Below are positions 1-5,776 of a DNA stretch of 15,048 nt, in pieces. Under the pieces are notes generated by a model, which saw nothing but the letters and a program-made list of their open reading frames with translations, ran no database searches and was not told the DNA's origin. How positions within the stretch are numbered: the first letter of the stretch is position 1; each line of letters starts with the position of its first letter. This DNA comes from Candidatus Nomurabacteria bacterium (GTDB lineage: Bacteria > Patescibacteriota > Minisyncoccia > Phycocordibacterales > UBA9973): NCBI GenBank assembly GCA_943356395.1, contig CALRFC010000013.1, positions 1 through 15,048 on the forward strand, read 5' to 3'. The translations under genes were made by a program, and so were the position numbers.

Positions 1-600
1 GAAGAATTCCGCCAAGTATTCGATTTAATCAACGAGTACAAGAAATCCGACAGCGTCTTCGGCTCGGCGCGCTTTGCCGAGGGCAGCGAATATTACGAAA
101 TCGCGCGCACGCTCGGCGCACGCGTTGTTTCCGATCTCGGCTACGCGATCATCACCGGCGGCGGCCCCGGCATCATGGAAGCCGCAAACAGGGGAGCGTA
201 TGAAAAAGGCGGCGCGTCGCTCGGGCTCACCATCGATCTGCCGCAGGAACAAGACACGAACAAATATGTGACCGCCACGATTCCGTTCAATTTTTTCTTC
301 GCGCGAAAAGTCGCCCTTTCCTATGCCGCCGAAGCGTATGTCTTTTTTCCGGGCGGATTCGGCACGCTCGACGAATTCTTCGAGATCATGACCTTGGTGC
401 AGACGGGAAAGATCAAGCGCATTCCGATATTTCTCGTCGGCGTTGATTTCTGGAAACCGCTTGTCGGATTCATTCGTGAAAATCTGGATGCGCGCTTCCA
501 TACCATCAATCCGGAAGACAACGAGCTTTACACCATGACGGATGATCTCGATCTCGTCATGAAAAAAATCAAGGACGCCGGCGTCGTGAAGGGATTTTGA
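1..600 (+). CDS. LOG family protein (TIGR00730-type Rossmann fold), 5' end missing
   Basis: The frame is open from base 1, so the start lies outside the window; 199 residues are visible. Two signatures of the LOG / lysine-decarboxylase-like family can be read: GGGPGIMEAANRGAY near residues 53-67 of the visible part, and PGGFGTLDEFFE near 116-127 (the family's PGGxGTxxE nucleotide-binding and catalytic motif). Characterised members are phosphoribohydrolases that release cytokinin bases or free purine bases from nucleoside monophosphates; bacterial members are usually annotated only as Rossmann-fold proteins, so the substrate here is unknown. The protein is probably cytoplasmic, since no membrane segment is seen. 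It ends 22 bases before a bidirectional hairpin terminator and faces the minus-strand membrane gene beyond it. The family is sure, the exact reaction is not. Confidence 0.9.
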   Translation, partial: EEFRQVFDLINEYKKSDSVFGSARFAEGSEYYEIARTLGARVVSDLGYAIITGGGPGIMEAANRGAYEKGGASLGLTIDLPQEQDTNKYVTATIPFNFFFARKVALSYAAEAYVFFPGGFGTLDEFFEIMTLVQTGKIKRIPIFLVGVDFWKPLVGFIRENLDARFHTINPEDNELYTMTDDLDLVMKKIKDAGVVKGF

Positions 601-621
601 ATCCAGAGCCGCGCTCAACAA

Positions 622-653
622 AAAATCCGCGCAAGCGCGGATTTTAATTTTTT
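622..653. terminator. Bidirectional intrinsic terminator
   Basis: AAAATCCGCGC (622-632) pairs with GCGCGGATTTT (635-645) and is flanked by T-rich tracts on both strands. It lies between the convergent LOG gene and the minus-strand gene at 652-1080 and can serve both. Confidence 0.8.
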
Positions 654-1080
654 AAGACACTTCTTCAATTTTTTCTTCCGAATGTCTCGCCCATACATGG
701 CCGAGATTGACACAATATACCGTTAGAAAAACGAGCGCTATCCAAAAGAGCCACCCGAGCCCGATTCTCAAAGCGATATGTATTTCCGGAAACAATTTCT
801 GCGCCGTACAGAATGCGATAACGCCCGATACGGTGAAGACGATCAGGGAAATCATCAATCCGAAAATCAAAGGATGGTCGTCCGCATACCAGTTTTCCAT
901 TTTTTGGAGCCGGCCGTGATCTATTGCCGTTGCGGCAAAAAGCAACAGTCCGAATATCATGAGCATGTTCGGGAAATAATGGAAAGAAAGAAGGCATGCC
1001 GCGGCCGCCACTATATAGTACGAGGACATTTTGGGATACAAGAAATACTGCCGGTCGGAAGGGTAAAGATCATTTTTCAT
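652..1080 (-). CDS. Small four-helix membrane protein of unknown function
   Basis: The protein has 142 residues when started at the ATG at 1080. It shows about four hydrophobic segments, near residues 20-35, 38-55, 72-95 and 103-125, with charged termini and a short acidic tail (SEEKIEEVS). I do not recognise the family; it resembles the many small polytopic membrane proteins of CPR genomes. The frame continues upstream to a TTG at 1164. I reject that start because a good minus-strand promoter (TTGACG, 17 nt, TATCCT, 1096-1124) lies inside the extension, about 9-15 nt before the ATG at 1080. The gene is divergent from the FKBP-channel pair and its 3' end shares a terminator with the LOG gene. 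Nothing in the sequence points to a substrate or partner. Confidence 0.7.
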   Translation of the reverse strand: MKNDLYPSDRQYFLYPKMSSYYIVAAAACLLSFHYFPNMLMIFGLLLFAATAIDHGRLQKMENWYADDHPLIFGLMISLIVFTVSGVIAFCTAQKLFPEIHIALRIGLGWLFWIALVFLTVYCVNLGHVWARHSEEKIEEVS

Positions 1081-1095
1081 AGACGCTTTTTCAAA

Positions 1096-1124
1096 AGGAT
1101 ATACCCCTTTTCGGAATGCGTCAA
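1096..1124 (-). promoter_or_regulatory. Promoter of the minus-strand membrane gene
   Basis: Read on the minus strand: TTGACG at 1124-1119, a 17-nt spacer, TATCCT at 1101-1096. It sits just upstream of the ATG at 1080 and decides that start over the upstream TTG. Confidence 0.6.
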
Positions 1125-1154
1125 GGAATTTTTGATTTGATAAAGCTGGTAGAA

Positions 1155-1218
1155 CCCATCTCAAGATTAACCGCTCAAATTTCTTGTCATTATTATGAGC
1201 GGTTAATTTTGAGATTGG
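1155..1218. repeat. Long imperfect inverted repeat in a divergent intergenic region (possible operator)
   Basis: The left arm 1159-1177 (TCTCAAGATTAACCGCTCA) and right arm 1196-1214 (TGAGCGGTTAATTTTGAGA) pair over 19 positions with one G-U, around an 18-nt loop; the pairing extends outward with one mismatch to 1155 and 1218. The right arm covers the -35 box of the FKBP promoter. It is not downstream of either gene and lacks a terminator U-tract, so an operator or leftover of a small repeat element is more likely than a terminator. Confidence 0.6.
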
Positions 1219-1236
1219 CTTTAAAAGCTATATAAT
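1209..1236 (+). promoter_or_regulatory. Strong promoter of the FKBP-channel pair
   Basis: TTGAGA (1209-1214), 16-nt spacer, perfect TATAAT (1231-1236), about 40 nt before the ATG at 1276. The -35 box lies in the right arm of the inverted repeat. Confidence 0.75.
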
Positions 1237-1275
1237 ACTATAGCTTTCCCTTATCCGATCTCTTTTCTCAAAAAT

Positions 1276-1785
1276 ATGAAAAACAACAAAGCCGGAATCA
1301 TCGTTTCTCTTATCATTTTAATCATTCTCGTCGGTCTCGGCGTCTACTTCGCAAAAAGGAAAATGCCGGAACCGACCAAAGAAACCAATCAGCCGGCGGA
1401 AACATTTCCCGCCCAAGAACAAAAAACCATGAATACCATCACGACTTCAAGCGGGCTCCAATATACGATTGCGAAAGAGGGAACGGGCGACGCGGCAAAA
1501 GCCGGCGACACTGTTTCTGTTCATTACACCGGCACGCTCGATAGCGGACAAAAATTCGATTCGAGCCGCGACCGCGGAGCACCGTTCCAATTCTCTTTGG
1601 GCGCGGGGCAGGTCATTGCCGGATGGGACGAAGGCGTCGCCGGAATGAAAATCGGAGAAATGCGCACGCTCATCATTCCCGCGTCGCTCGGCTACGGTGC
1701 AAACGGGATTCCCGGCGTCATCCCAGCCAACGCGACGCTCCATTTCGATGTCGAGCTTATCAGCATTTCAAAAAAAGCGAACTGA
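1276..1785 (+). CDS. Membrane-anchored FKBP-type peptidyl-prolyl cis-trans isomerase
   Basis: The protein has 169 residues. Residues 8-25 are one hydrophobic segment after a short basic start, with no lipobox cysteine, so this is a signal anchor. A Pro/Glu/Gln-rich linker runs to about residue 52 and the FKBP domain fills about 54-168. Family motifs are present: VHYTGTL, GQKFDSS, LGAGQVIAGWDEG, MKIGEMRTLIIP and LGYGANGIPGVIP, including the Tyr, Phe-Asp, Val-Ile and Trp of the FKBP active site. It should catalyse proline isomerisation in proteins outside the membrane, as a folding helper. It stands 3 nt before the channel gene and behind the strong promoter at 1209-1236, so the two are probably one transcript. 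No Shine-Dalgarno tract precedes the ATG. Confidence 0.93.
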   Translation: MKNNKAGIIVSLIILIILVGLGVYFAKRKMPEPTKETNQPAETFPAQEQKTMNTITTSSGLQYTIAKEGTGDAAKAGDTVSVHYTGTLDSGQKFDSSRDRGAPFQFSLGAGQVIAGWDEGVAGMKIGEMRTLIIPASLGYGANGIPGVIPANATLHFDVELISISKKAN

Positions 1786-1788
1786 TAT

Positions 1789-2181
1789 ATGGGCCTGCTT
1801 CTTCTCATGCTCGTACGATTCGGACGGACGATGAAAGACGCGTTTCGCGAGCGCGATCTTCGCCGCATTCTTTTCTTCCTTCTCATCATTCTTGCTTCCG
1901 GCACGATTTTTTATCACATCGCCGAAAAATGGAATATCTTGGACTCGCTCTATTTTTCCGTGATGACGCTCTCGACCGTCGGTTCTGGCACGATCGAGCC
2001 CTCGACCGCCGCGGGCAAGATATTCACGATGATCTATATCTTGATCGGCATCGGCACCATGCTTTCCTTCATCAATCGCGTCGCCTCGCACGCGCAGAGG
2101 GAATCCGCGGTGAAGACTTTGATCGGACTTGATCCGTATGAAGAAATCGCAAAAGGAGTGGACAAGCTCAAAAACGGATGA
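1789..2181 (+). CDS. Two-transmembrane NaK-like cation channel with a variant filter
   Basis: The 130-residue protein has the layout of the 2-TM pore family (Ion_trans_2): an amphipathic N-terminus, TM1 near 27-43, pore helix and filter near 52-68, and TM2 near 77-97. The filter reads T63-V-G-S-G-T68 and is followed by IEPST and GKIFTMIYILIGIG. The classical potassium filter is TVGYGD; the non-selective NaK channel has TVGDG at, as I recall, the same residue numbers, and a very similar inner-helix start (KIFTILYIFIGIG from memory). I infer a NaK-like, perhaps weakly selective, cation pore forming a tetramer. There is no RCK domain, only a charged tail of about 30 residues. It follows the FKBP gene by 3 nt. 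Family sure, ion selectivity inferred. Confidence 0.85.
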   Translation: MGLLLLMLVRFGRTMKDAFRERDLRRILFFLLIILASGTIFYHIAEKWNILDSLYFSVMTLSTVGSGTIEPSTAAGKIFTMIYILIGIGTMLSFINRVASHAQRESAVKTLIGLDPYEEIAKGVDKLKNG

Positions 2182-2354
2182 TGTGCAATGACAGAATTGC
2201 TAGCGCGGTTCGTCTCAACAATCAAGGCACTCCGATGCCGATTGAACGCATAGCATATAACAGCGAAACAATGAGATGGTACATGGTAGTAATTTTAAAA
2301 TTAAAATCTCCCGCCCGAACGACTGGTATCGTTCAGTCGGGCGGGCAAAATTAA
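2181..2354 (+). CDS. Possible 57-residue ORF overlapping the channel stop (doubtful)
   Basis: An ATG overlaps the channel's TGA (TGATG, 2179-2183) and opens a 57-codon frame. The first 40 residues look protein-like (MCNDRIASAVRLNNQG, then YNSETMRWYMVVI). The C-terminal third, however, is translated through the GC-rich hairpin repeat at 2310-2346, which argues that the end is not a true coding sequence. I recognise no family. It may be a small coupled gene, a remnant, or chance. Confidence 0.2.
   Translation: MCNDRIASAVRLNNQGTPMPIERIAYNSETMRWYMVVILKLKSPARTTGIVQSGGQN
2310..2346. repeat. Dispersed GC-rich hairpin element, copy 1
   Basis: CCCGCCCG (2310-2317) pairs with CGGGCGGG (2338-2345), with a further ACTG/CAGT stem inside and a small bulge. 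It stands out as GC-rich within an AT-rich gap. A related hairpin lies at 4833-4862; both share CCCGYCCGAACG and CGGGCGGGCAAAA. Confidence 0.65.
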
Positions 2355-2495
2355 AAGTTGAAGTTTAAAATTGAAATTTTTAATTGTCATTTTGAACTTT
2401 GAGATTTCAATTTTTAAATTTGTATCGTGTCTTCGTTCTCATTAGTGGATTAGTGTCATGTTTATTTTTACTAATAATTACCTACTAAATATTAT
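2355..2495. other. AT-rich intergenic tract with self-complementary words
   Basis: No gene is seen. Bases 2361-2379 (AAGTTTAAAATTGAAATTT) and 2403-2421 (GATTTCAATTTTTAAATTT) form an imperfect inverted repeat of about 18 bp. ATTAGTG occurs twice at 2441-2455, 8 bp apart. No strong promoter for the next gene is clear; TTTATT, 16 nt, TACTAA just before the ATG at 2496 is a weak candidate. Confidence 0.5.
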
Positions 2496-3299
2496 ATGTT
2501 CGAACTATTGCCTCATGAAAAATCATATCTCCTGAAAGCCGCTCTCATTACTCTCGGGCTCCTTTCGCTCTTTCTCCTTTCCAAAACCATTTCCGAAGTC
2601 AAAGGATATTCGTTCATCGGCGGGAACGGCGAGCTCCAGACGATCGACATCACGACGACCGGCGAAGCGTATTCGAAAGCCGACATCGCGACGATTTCTT
2701 TCACCATAGACAACAAAGCGCCTCTTGTCGCCGACGCGCAGACGAAAACGACGGAAACATCCAACAAAGCGATCGACATATTGAAAAAGAAATACAAGAT
2801 AGCGGCTGAAGACATCAAGACCACGAATTACGGTGTGAATCCGGAATATTCATACCCGACTCCGTGCTACGGCGGCATGTGCCCGCGATCGGACTCTCCG
2901 AAGATAATCGGCTACGATGTCTCGACTTCGATCGAAGTCAAAGTCCGCACGATCGATGATGCCGGAGCCATTTTGAAATCGCTCGGCGATATCGGCATCA
3001 CACAGATATACGGGCCGAATTTCTCCGTTGACGACGAGGACGCCGCGAAGAACGAAGCGCGCACAGAGGCGATCAGAAAAGCGAGCGAGCAGGCGCGAGT
3101 CATCGAGCGCGCGCTCGGTGTCTCTTTGGGCAAGCCGATTTCGTTCTCCGAAGATTTCGGCGGCGGATATCCGATTCCGATGTACGCGAAAGGAGGAGTG
3201 GCGATGGAAACGAGCGTTGCCACAGTGCCCGCGCCGTCTCTCGAACCCGGGCAGAATAAAGTGACGGTAACGGTGCATGTGAGCTATCGTATAAGATAA
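2496..3299 (+). CDS. SIMPL (DUF541) domain protein, membrane-anchored
   Basis: The protein has 267 residues. Residues 14-32 form one hydrophobic segment, so it is anchored with the rest outside. The following domain, about 48-267, has the SIMPL pattern: an opening ITTTGEAYSKADIATISFTI strand, a helix with repeated Ala/Thr (ADAQTKTTETSNKAIDILKK), the DIKTTNYGVNPEYSY strand, the IGYDVSTSIEVKVRTIDDAGAIL pairing, the NFSVDDEDAAKNEARTEAI helix, and a final TVTVHVSYRIR strand. An insert CYGGMCPRSDS (about 124-134) carries two cysteines that could form a disulphide. SIMPL proteins such as BP26 form periplasmic or envelope oligomers; the exact role is not known. It is followed by a strong terminator and is probably a single-gene transcript. 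Confidence 0.85.
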   Translation: MFELLPHEKSYLLKAALITLGLLSLFLLSKTISEVKGYSFIGGNGELQTIDITTTGEAYSKADIATISFTIDNKAPLVADAQTKTTETSNKAIDILKKKYKIAAEDIKTTNYGVNPEYSYPTPCYGGMCPRSDSPKIIGYDVSTSIEVKVRTIDDAGAILKSLGDIGITQIYGPNFSVDDEDAAKNEARTEAIRKASEQARVIERALGVSLGKPISFSEDFGGGYPIPMYAKGGVAMETSVATVPAPSLEPGQNKVTVTVHVSYRIR

Positions 3300-3326
3300 A
3301 AGATTAAAAATAAAAAATAAAAGATT

Positions 3327-3368
3327 TTGCACGAAAAAACCCTATGAAATAAGGGTTTTTTCGTGCAA
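3327..3368. terminator. Terminator with 17-bp perfect stem
   Basis: TTGCACGAAAAAACCCT (3327-3343) pairs perfectly with AGGGTTTTTTCGTGCAA (3352-3368) around an 8-nt loop. The inner AAAAAACCCT/AGGGTTTTTT is a standard terminator core and works on either strand; it follows the SIMPL gene. Confidence 0.85.
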
Positions 3369-3377
3369 ACAAGAGTA

Positions 3378-3406
3378 TTGACAGATAGTATTTATTTTGG
3401 TACAAT
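3378..3406 (+). promoter_or_regulatory. Promoter of the MYG1-like gene
   Basis: Consensus TTGACA (3378-3383), 17-nt spacer, TACAAT (3401-3406), 24 nt before the ATG at 3431. Confidence 0.8.
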
Positions 3407-3430
3407 GCATGTAAATTAAAAATAGAATAA

Positions 3431-4714
3431 ATGAATTCAACAATCGCACCTATCACCATCGCCGGAACATATCCGGTGAACCATCTCGGCACGCATACGG
3501 ATTCGCACGCTGACGAAGTTTTGTGGGGCATGTGGACACGAATGTTTGGAGAAAAAACATTTCCCGGCGTCTCAAAAGCGTCGTGGAAATTTTATTCCGA
3601 CGGCAATGCCGGCGGACTCTCCGGAACGGATGCGCTTCAAAACCACCAAATCCTCCTCGGAGGAATCGGCGGCAAAAAAATTCCATGGATATTCGACGAT
3701 CATGAGAACGACGAACGCGGCAGAAAGAAAAAATCCTGCGCCGCCTTGCGCGCCGCGGAATTTTTCGGAATGACGGGCGACAAAGCCGTTGCTTTTGTGA
3801 CCGATGCCGTCAGGAAAAATGACGAGCGCGGCACGTCGAGTGCCGACGATCTTTCTGCCGTCATGCGCTCGATGTATCAGCATGGCGAGAAGCAGGAAGA
3901 AGTGATCGAATTCGCGACAAACGGACTTTTGGCGCTCTACCTCATGATGAGGGATCACGCCGAAGATCCGCGCGTGAAAGAATTTCTTGCGAACAAGAAG
4001 CACATGCTTCGGATCGCAGTCATTCTCTTTGCGATGGAAATCATCGGCGTGTCGGAAGAAAATCGTAATGCATGGAAAAATCGCGCACTTATCGAAACAG
4101 TCGCACGATATGTTTCGATAAGGGAAGCGCAGAACGGCGACGATTTGAAAAACGCCGACATCCGCAAAGTGATGCGTGCCGGCAAGGAAATCGGAGTCTG
4201 GATCGTGCATTCGGACGACGAGAATGCCAAAAAGGCGTGTTTTACGAAAGGCGCTGATGTCGTGATTCTCCGCAACACTTCCGGCAATGTTCAGATTTTC
4301 AGTCAGAATATTCCGGATGGTGCGCTCGATGATGTCATTTCCACTCTTCGCATCGAAGAGCTCCGCGCGAGAGGCAATTATTCGCATCCGTCACCGGATG
4401 AGCTCCGTCAGGAAGGAGAACTCGAAGGCGCAGAAGCTTGGTACCGTCAGCGCGACGGCAACACGATTCTGAACGGCTCACTTTCCCATCCGGAGAAGAA
4501 GCCGACGAAGATCTTGTTTGAGTATCTGGTGAAAGCCGTACTCGCCGCGCTCGATGACACGCGTTTCGCGAAAGAGCATCAAGCCGAATGCGAAAAAGGA
4601 GTGTGTGCGGGCAAAACCTGCTCGTTCTATGAATTGTTCCTCGGACGCTGTCGGAAGATCCGTTATGATGCTATCGCGGCGAAAGAAATTTTGGTGCCGG
4701 TTGCAACCGCTTGA
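3431..4714 (+). CDS. MYG1-like protein (DHH-type phosphoesterase superfamily), 427 residues
   Basis: The N-terminus has the layout of the MYG1/UPF0160 family: LGTHTDSHADEV at 19-30 (compare the family's GTHxGxFHxDE), ILLGGIGGKKIPWIFDDHENDERG at about 74-97 (compare VDVGG...YDHHQ), then SCAALRAAEFFG and VTDAVRKNDERG (compare SSAGLIYxHFG and VDAVDNG). A later strand, IGVWIVHSDDENAKKACF, matches the position of the family's C-terminal half. Characterised MYG1 is a metal-dependent 3'-5' RNA exonuclease; that activity is only inferred here. The Asp-His-rich motifs could bind metal. The C-terminus has four cysteines at about 387, 392, 397 and 407, absent from MYG1 as I recall it, possibly a zinc site. 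It has its own promoter and terminator. The match is by eye, so moderate confidence. Confidence 0.6.
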   Translation: MNSTIAPITIAGTYPVNHLGTHTDSHADEVLWGMWTRMFGEKTFPGVSKASWKFYSDGNAGGLSGTDALQNHQILLGGIGGKKIPWIFDDHENDERGRKKKSCAALRAAEFFGMTGDKAVAFVTDAVRKNDERGTSSADDLSAVMRSMYQHGEKQEEVIEFATNGLLALYLMMRDHAEDPRVKEFLANKKHMLRIAVILFAMEIIGVSEENRNAWKNRALIETVARYVSIREAQNGDDLKNADIRKVMRAGKEIGVWIVHSDDENAKKACFTKGADVVILRNTSGNVQIFSQNIPDGALDDVISTLRIEELRARGNYSHPSPDELRQEGELEGAEAWYRQRDGNTILNGSLSHPEKKPTKILFEYLVKAVLAALDDTRFAKEHQAECEKGVCAGKTCSFYELFLGRCRKIRYDAIAAKEILVPVATA

Positions 4715-4730
4715 AATCCGATTACTCGGT

Positions 4731-4762
4731 AACCCGTTCCTCGAAAAGGAGCGGGTTTTTTT
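4731..4762 (+). terminator. Intrinsic terminator after the MYG1-like gene
   Basis: AACCCGTTCCT (4731-4741) pairs with AGGAGCGGGTT (4747-4757, one G-U) around CGAAA, followed by a run of T to 4762. Confidence 0.9.
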
Positions 4763-4769
4763 ACAGGAT

Positions 4770-4884
4770 AGCTTTCAGCTTCTTGCTGTCTGCTTTTAGC
4801 TTTAAATCCGAATTTAAATTTAAAAGCTAACAGCCCGTCCGAACGGATTCATCCGGGCGGGCAAAAAGCAGGCAGCTGGAAGCT
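4770..4884. repeat. Intergenic element: heptad words in nested inverted repeats around a GC-rich hairpin
   Basis: Bases 4770-4804 divide into five 7-mers: AGCTTTC, AGCTTCT, TGCTGTC, TGCTTTT, AGCTTTA. The inverted counterpart at 4864-4884 reads, on the other strand, AGCTTCC, AGCTGCC, TGCTTTT. Arms 4777-4797 and 4864-4884 pair at 20 of 21 positions (two G-U). Inside are AGCTTT/AAAGCT (4798-4803 with 4823-4828) and the second copy of the CCCGYCCGAACG hairpin: GCCCGTCCG (4833-4841) with CGGGCGGGC (4854-4862, one G-U). It holds no gene. Confidence 0.65.
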
Positions 4885-4924
4885 TTGTTCTGTGTTCCAT
4901 GGTATGCGCTATGCGCACAGGCAC

Positions 4925-4953
4925 TTGACTCCTATTCTCTTTTGCGCTATCTT
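4925..4953 (+). promoter_or_regulatory. Promoter of secE-nusG
   Basis: TTGACT (4925-4930), 17-nt spacer, TATCTT (4948-4953), 44 nt before the secE ATG. An overlapping TATACA (4953-4958) is the alternative -10 box. Confidence 0.6.
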
Positions 4954-4961
4954 ATACATGT

Positions 4962-4987
4962 AATGCCCCGCCGGGCATTTTAATTTA
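4962..4987 (+). terminator. Terminator-like hairpin in the secE leader (possible attenuator)
   Basis: AATGCCC (4962-4968) pairs perfectly with GGGCATT (4973-4979) around CGCC, followed by TTAATTT. It lies between the promoter and the secE start, so it would be in the 5' leader. The U-tract is weak. Confidence 0.45.
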
Positions 4988-4996
4988 CCAAATTTT

Positions 4997-5176
4997 ATGT
5001 CTCTAATTTCATATTTAAAAGAAACGAAAGGGGAGCTCAAGCATGTGAACTGGCCGAAGCGCGCGCAGGTCATCTGGTCGACGGTCGGCGTCGTGGTCGT
5101 GTCGGTCGTCGTCGCATATTATCTCGGCTTCCTCGACGCGATCTTCGCCAAAATCCTCTCGGCATTCCTCGGCTAG
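4997..5176 (+). CDS. secE: SecE, preprotein translocase subunit
   Basis: The 59-residue protein is a minimal SecE. It has an amphipathic N-terminal helix with the family signature ELKHVNWPKRAQV at about 13-25 and a single transmembrane helix near 27-47 (STVGVVVVSVVVAYYLGFL). SecE clamps SecY in the inner membrane and is part of the SecYEG export channel. Its place directly before nusG and rplK is the widespread bacterial order and supports the call. Its length is close to the one-helix SecE of most bacteria, shorter than the three-helix enterobacterial form. No Shine-Dalgarno tract is seen. The gene ends with TAG 51 nt before nusG and no terminator lies between, so the two should share a transcript. 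Confidence 0.95.
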   Translation: MSLISYLKETKGELKHVNWPKRAQVIWSTVGVVVVSVVVAYYLGFLDAIFAKILSAFLG

Positions 5177-5227
5177 CGTTTGCATTTTCCCTGTTCGCTT
5201 TTTACCAATCACTTCTCACTTATTTTT

Positions 5228-5773
5228 ATGGCCAAACAAGAATTAACCGGCGTTCGCCACTGGTACGCGATCCACACCTATTCCGGCTACGAAGCCGCCG
5301 TGCTCCGCAATCTGAAACAGCGCATCGAATCGCTCGGAATGGAGGATAAGATTTTCAATGTCATCGTGCCGACCGAGAAGCACATCAAGATCAAGGGCGG
5401 CAAACGCGTGGAAGTCGAAGAAAAAGTCTATCCCGGATATGTCTTGGTGGACATGATCGTGACGGACGATTCGTGGTTTGTCGTCCGCAACACGCCGCGC
5501 GTGACGGGCTTCGTCGGCTCGGGCGTGAATCCTGTCCCACTCTCTCCGGAAGAAGTCGAAGCGCTTCTCGGCAACATGAAAGACGATTCCGTGAAGCACA
5601 CCATCGAGCTTGAACTCGGAGAAATCGTGCGCATCGCCGACGGCCCGTTCAAGGAGCTCGAAGGCAAAGTCGACGCCGTCGACAACGAGCGCGGCAAGGT
5701 CAAGGTCTTGGTCTCGATGTTCGGCCGCGAGACACCGGTGGAACTAGATTTTCTTCAGGTCAAAAAACTGTAG
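5228..5773 (+). CDS. nusG: NusG, transcription elongation/termination factor
   Basis: The protein has 181 residues from the ATG at 5228, the usual NusG length. The NGN domain begins with RHWYAIHTYSGYEAAVLRNL and includes PTEKHIKIKGGKRVEVEEKVYPGYVLVDM and the VRNTPRVTGFVG strand. The KOW domain follows at about 125-160 (GEIVRIADGPFKELEGKVDAVD, GKVKVLVSMFGRETPVELDF). NusG binds the RNA polymerase clamp and links transcription to the ribosome or Rho. The frame is open back to a TTG at 5180, but the added residues (HFPCSLFTNHF...) do not match the family and the domain starts normally after the ATG. It is co-directional with secE; rplK has a separate promoter. Confidence 0.97.
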   Translation: MAKQELTGVRHWYAIHTYSGYEAAVLRNLKQRIESLGMEDKIFNVIVPTEKHIKIKGGKRVEVEEKVYPGYVLVDMIVTDDSWFVVRNTPRVTGFVGSGVNPVPLSPEEVEALLGNMKDDSVKHTIELELGEIVRIADGPFKELEGKVDAVDNERGKVKVLVSMFGRETPVELDFLQVKKL

Positions 5774-5776
5774 AAC

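Noticed and set aside
1623..2132. Plus-strand frame across the FKBP-channel junction
   Set aside because: Arg/His-rich frame-shifted reading of two well-supported genes.
3572..4387. Minus-strand open frame (271 codons) opposite the MYG1-like gene
   Set aside because: No recognisable motif, no promoter, and the plus frame has family motifs plus promoter and terminator.
5180..5227. Upstream TTG start for NusG
   Set aside because: The added 16 residues are unlike NusG, and the ATG at 5228 gives the normal length.
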